In this document: positions 16,721 through 19,566 of the stretch, in pieces
Layout: the number at the start of each line of letters is the position of its first letter
Numbering within the stretch: the first letter of the stretch is position 1
Origin: Monoraphidium neglectum
Lineage: Eukaryota > Chlorophyta > Chlorophyceae > Sphaeropleales > Selenastraceae
Reading direction: 5' to 3'
Length of the DNA stretch: 19,566 nucleotides
Assembly (NCBI RefSeq): GCF_000611645.1
Contig: NW_014013140.1
Span: 7,784-27,349, forward strand
The notes under the pieces: model-generated
Databases searched by the model: none
What the model was told of the DNA's origin: nothing
The model's input: the letters and a program-made list of their open reading frames with translations, nothing else
Position numbers and translations under genes: made by a program

Positions 16721-19546
16721 ATGGTGCGACCGCCACCGATGTCGGCGGCGCTCATCGCCTTGTCGGTGATCTGGCTGTTGTCGCCACCGGCCGCGCGGGC
16801 GGCGGACCTGGCGCCAATCGAGACGGCAACTATGCTGTCCGGCGCCAATTCCACGAGCGACTGGCCGGCGGCCACGGTGACGGAGAGTGCACAAGGGCGG
16901 CGGCTGCTGCAAGTCGTCCAGCCTGATGGCAGCATCACCTATACCATGCCCAGCAATGCCACTGTCTACACCAGCCCAGCTGGGTCCAGTCTCATCGACA
17001 TCCTGGGCCCGTTGTTGGGAGTCCTTGGGCTGCAGGTCAACAAAGTAACAACGCAGCCTAAGCTGGGCACGGTGGTGGTCAGGTCAGATGGAAGCTTCAC
17101 TTACACTGGACCTGCGGTGTCTTATGGTGGTGAGCATCCCCCGTGCAGCGAAAGCACCCGGGACGCCAGGAGCGCGCACGCGTTTGGCAGAGCGGCCCTG
17201 CTTGCCGCCACCGGGGTGCCTGTGCCTTGTTGCGTTGACACAACAATATGGGTGCCACAGCCACGGCGAACGGACGCATGATCCAACAATGGTGCTCTGC
17301 CCTTGAGACTTGATGCAGACTCAACAGCCAAATTCCAAAGATGCTTTGAAATGACCTCACTCACGCAGGTTTCACTGATCGGTTCTGTGTAGAAGTTGGC
17401 ATTCTGGTGCTCACCGCAACACGGTGTGTCAATATTATCCGGGCCCCAAATTGCAGCCCGGCCTGTGTCCGTGGGACGTGCGCCGCCTACAACAGTTGCA
17501 ACTGTACAGGGACAAACTACACCGGGACGACTTGCAACACACCAGGTGAGCCAAAGGGAGGTGTCTGCCTTTGCATCAGGCCGCAGCCGCCTTGCATCAT
17601 GCATGACCATCGCACTTTCATCCTGTGGATGCACCGTCGACTTGCAAGAGCTGTGTTGTGCTTACCGAGGCGACCCACACAGAGCAAAACACTCACCTGC
17701 ATACGCTGCGCCCCATTGCCCATGCTCTCGACTACACAACATGCCATCCCTCTTATCCCCCAGCTCCCATCTCTCCTTTTTAACAGCAGTTCCTTCTGAT
17801 TTTGAGCAAACTCGAATGTTTGCCACCCTGACAGCCTCCACATCCAACCTCGATTCATGCTTACGCCATTGTTACTAGGCAGCCCATCATATAGATGTGC
17901 AGTAGCTCGTGACAGGGGCAGTGTGGCAATGACCGCGCCGCTCAGCATCCTTTCAGAATTGGTACACTGCTTTGCTTTTCTGTGGGCTTGTGCCGGGGCG
18001 TGGGCCCTGAGGTCCTCAGGGTGCCACGCCTCGGACAGATTTTCTAGCAGCTTCCACATAGTCCACTATTTGAAAGCAAATGCTCGCTTCCACACTCTTG
18101 TGTGGAAGCAGGGCCCCACGCACTGCTGGCATCGTGGCACGGCACACCGCACACGACTGCACATGCACAGCATTTAGAACCTTGGCTGTGGAATGGGCAC
18201 CTGCTTGATGGACTCAGGATTGAGCCAGGGCTGTTCAGCATTTCTGTGATGCTTGAAGAAATGCGTCATCAGCTGTATTGTTGTTGTATACAGCATCATT
18301 GGCCGATGCCTAACGACAACCCGTACATCGTCCATCCCAACATTTGTCACAACAGTGTGCTCTCCTTCATGTGCAAATAACGGCATTTGCATGAGCCCCA
18401 ACACCTGCAACTGCACTGGCGGCTGGACTGGGCCCACGTGCTCAACTGCAAGTGAGTTGGCAGGCATAGGGAGGGGTCAAAATACAGGGCCACGTGTTCT
18501 CAAGATGCTACAGCCAGGATCGAGCTTGCCAAAGTGCTGCATTGGACCCTGCGTACCAACCGCACCTGCCCTGCCGCGCCCCCTTTCCACCGTTCCCGCA
18601 GCCTCCGCGCTGTGCGCCTTGGCCCCGTGTGCCAACGGAGGCACGTGCGTAGGCCTCAACACGTGCAACTGCACTGGCACCGGCGGCTGGACCGGCCCCA
18701 CATGCTCCACCCCCAGTGAGTTGTCTGGAGTGCCCCTGGGGGTTTGAGAAGCCGAGGGCCCCGGGATTCAAGACTGATGCGGCCAGGGTGGAGGATGCAA
18801 TGGATCCACAGCAAATGCACTGCTGACAGATCCCTCATGTCTCCCTTCCCACCATCCCTGCAGCCTCCGCGTTGTGCTCCTCAGCCCCATGCGCCAATGG
18901 AGGGACATGCGTGGGAAGTAACGTGTGCAATTGTACAGCTGGATGGACCGGATCAACGTGTAGCACTCCAGGTGCGTGTGCCACGACAATACACAAGCCC
19001 TGCAACAACCAGGGTTTCTGATTAGACCACAACGGCTAGCTGGGGAACTCCTCCCACGACACGAGTTGCCCTCGCACGCGCTTGCCTGCACACCCTCTGC
19101 GCACAGTGTGCTCGTCGCCGTGTGTGAACGGAGGGACTTGTGTTGGCCCGAATCAATGCAGCTGCACAGTCTTCTACAGCGGGCCGACATGCGCGACGCC
19201 AGGTGAGGTCTTGACCACGACAGCCGGAGGGCAGCAGGGACCCAAACAGCGTGAGTATGCCTGCACCCATGTGTCCAGCAGGCTGAGTCAGCACGCATGC
19301 TTTGATGATTGAGCTGGTCGCCGATATCAAGTAAGCTGTGCACTCACTAAATACAATTCGCAGCCACGCTGCATGGCAAGCCTGCAAGCATGCACAAGCT
19401 GATTGCCATCCCTAACCGCTTCAACCCTGCAGGCGCCCTGCTGTGCGCCTTGGCCCCGTGCGCCAACGGAGGCACCTGCGTGGGCCTCAACACGTGCAAC
19501 TGCACCGGCACCGGCGGCTGGACCGGCCCCACATGCTCGCAGCCAA
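16721..19546 (+). CDS. Secreted/surface protein with DGSxTYT repeats and EGF-like array (3' partial)
   Basis: An extracellular, probably cell-wall or adhesion protein. Seven visible exons: 16721-17129 (ATG), 17369-17545, 18356-18451, 18602-18715, 18864-18971, 19107-19202, 19433-19546; the gene continues past the right edge. Every junction is phase 1. Exon 1 has a signal peptide (SAALIALSVIWLL, Ala-rich cleavage region near residues 25-30), then VQPDGSITYTM and GTVVVRSDGSFTYTGP, strands typical of bacterial Ig/cadherin-like tandem repeats; exon 2 completes that with GGFTDRFCVEV. Exons 2-7 each carry one six-Cys EGF-like domain (C-x3/4-C-x4/5-C-x5-C-x-C-x8-10-C), for example CALAPCANGGTCVGLNTC followed by a GGWTGPTC end. 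Five of the six contain an N-C-T sequon between Cys4 and Cys5; exon 6 has S-C-T. Start could also be Met at 16739, which keeps the signal peptide. Calcium-binding D/E residues are not evident. Ligand and exact role are unknown. Family assignment is firm; function is inference. Confidence 0.88.
18086..18109. repeat. Perfect 10-bp hairpin in the long EGF-gene intron
   Basis: GCTTCCACAC and GTGTGGAAGC are exact inverted copies around a TCTT loop, inside the 810-base intron 17546-18355. It would form a stable stem in the pre-mRNA. I see no other sign of a named RNA gene. Confidence 0.8.
18602..18715 (+). other. EGF exon nearly identical to 19433-19546
   Basis: The two exons have the same length (114 bases) and phase and encode nearly the same domain (CALAPCANGGTCVGLNTC). 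They differ by only a handful of bases across about 100, mostly silent, while the exons between them (18864-18971, 19107-19202) are more divergent. This points to recent duplication or gene conversion. Confidence 0.85.
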
Positions 19547-19566
19547 GTGAGTCTGCGGGCGCGCGT

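Overview
This looks like nuclear DNA from a eukaryotic microalga, most likely a chlorophyte green alga (Chlorophyceae-like). The support is: high GC in exons, short GT-AG introns interrupting every recognisable gene, CAG/CA/CACATG microsatellites, Ala/Gly/Gln-rich proteins, and a candidate TGTAA polyadenylation signal of the volvocalean type. The taxon is inferred; no marker gene is present. Continuous reading frames mislead here, so I built gene models by matching splice sites, intron phases and protein families by eye.

Layout. (1) 133-2739 (+): the 3' five exons of a gene whose C-terminal half is a GT77-like nucleotide-diphospho-sugar transferase domain with a DLD motif, preceded by a membrane-segment module. 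Its 5' part lies outside the window. (2) 2740-5223: candidate 3' UTR, then a stretch without a resolved gene that holds a few exon-like fragments. (3) 5224-7640 (+): a three-exon gene of unknown function. Its last exon is paralogous to the first exon of gene 1, including the flanking CA-repeat intron, but it ends without a glycosyltransferase domain. (4) 7641-9202: convergent spacer with small tandem repeats. (5) 9203-11063 (-): a three-exon gene fusing a cytidylyltransferase-like HxGH domain to a GHMP-type sugar kinase. (6) 12227-13413 (-): a five-exon DUF962/Mpo1-like membrane protein of 118 aa with 29- and 26-nt coding exons. (7) 13414-16720: a 3.3 kb divergent spacer with a CAG/CAT tract, a CACATG/TG tract and several inverted repeats. 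(8) 16721 to the window end (+): a secreted or surface protein with a signal peptide, bacterial-type DGSxTYT Ig-like repeats, then six EGF-like domains, each on its own phase 1-1 exon. The gene runs off the right edge.

Common themes, as inference: genes 1 and 5 both suggest sugar-nucleotide or glycan metabolism. The EGF protein carries an N-C-T glycosylation sequon in most domains. Nothing shows that these genes are co-regulated. The most notable structural stories are module sharing between genes 1 and 3, the one-exon-one-domain EGF array with a recent exon duplication, and the micro-exon DUF962 gene.
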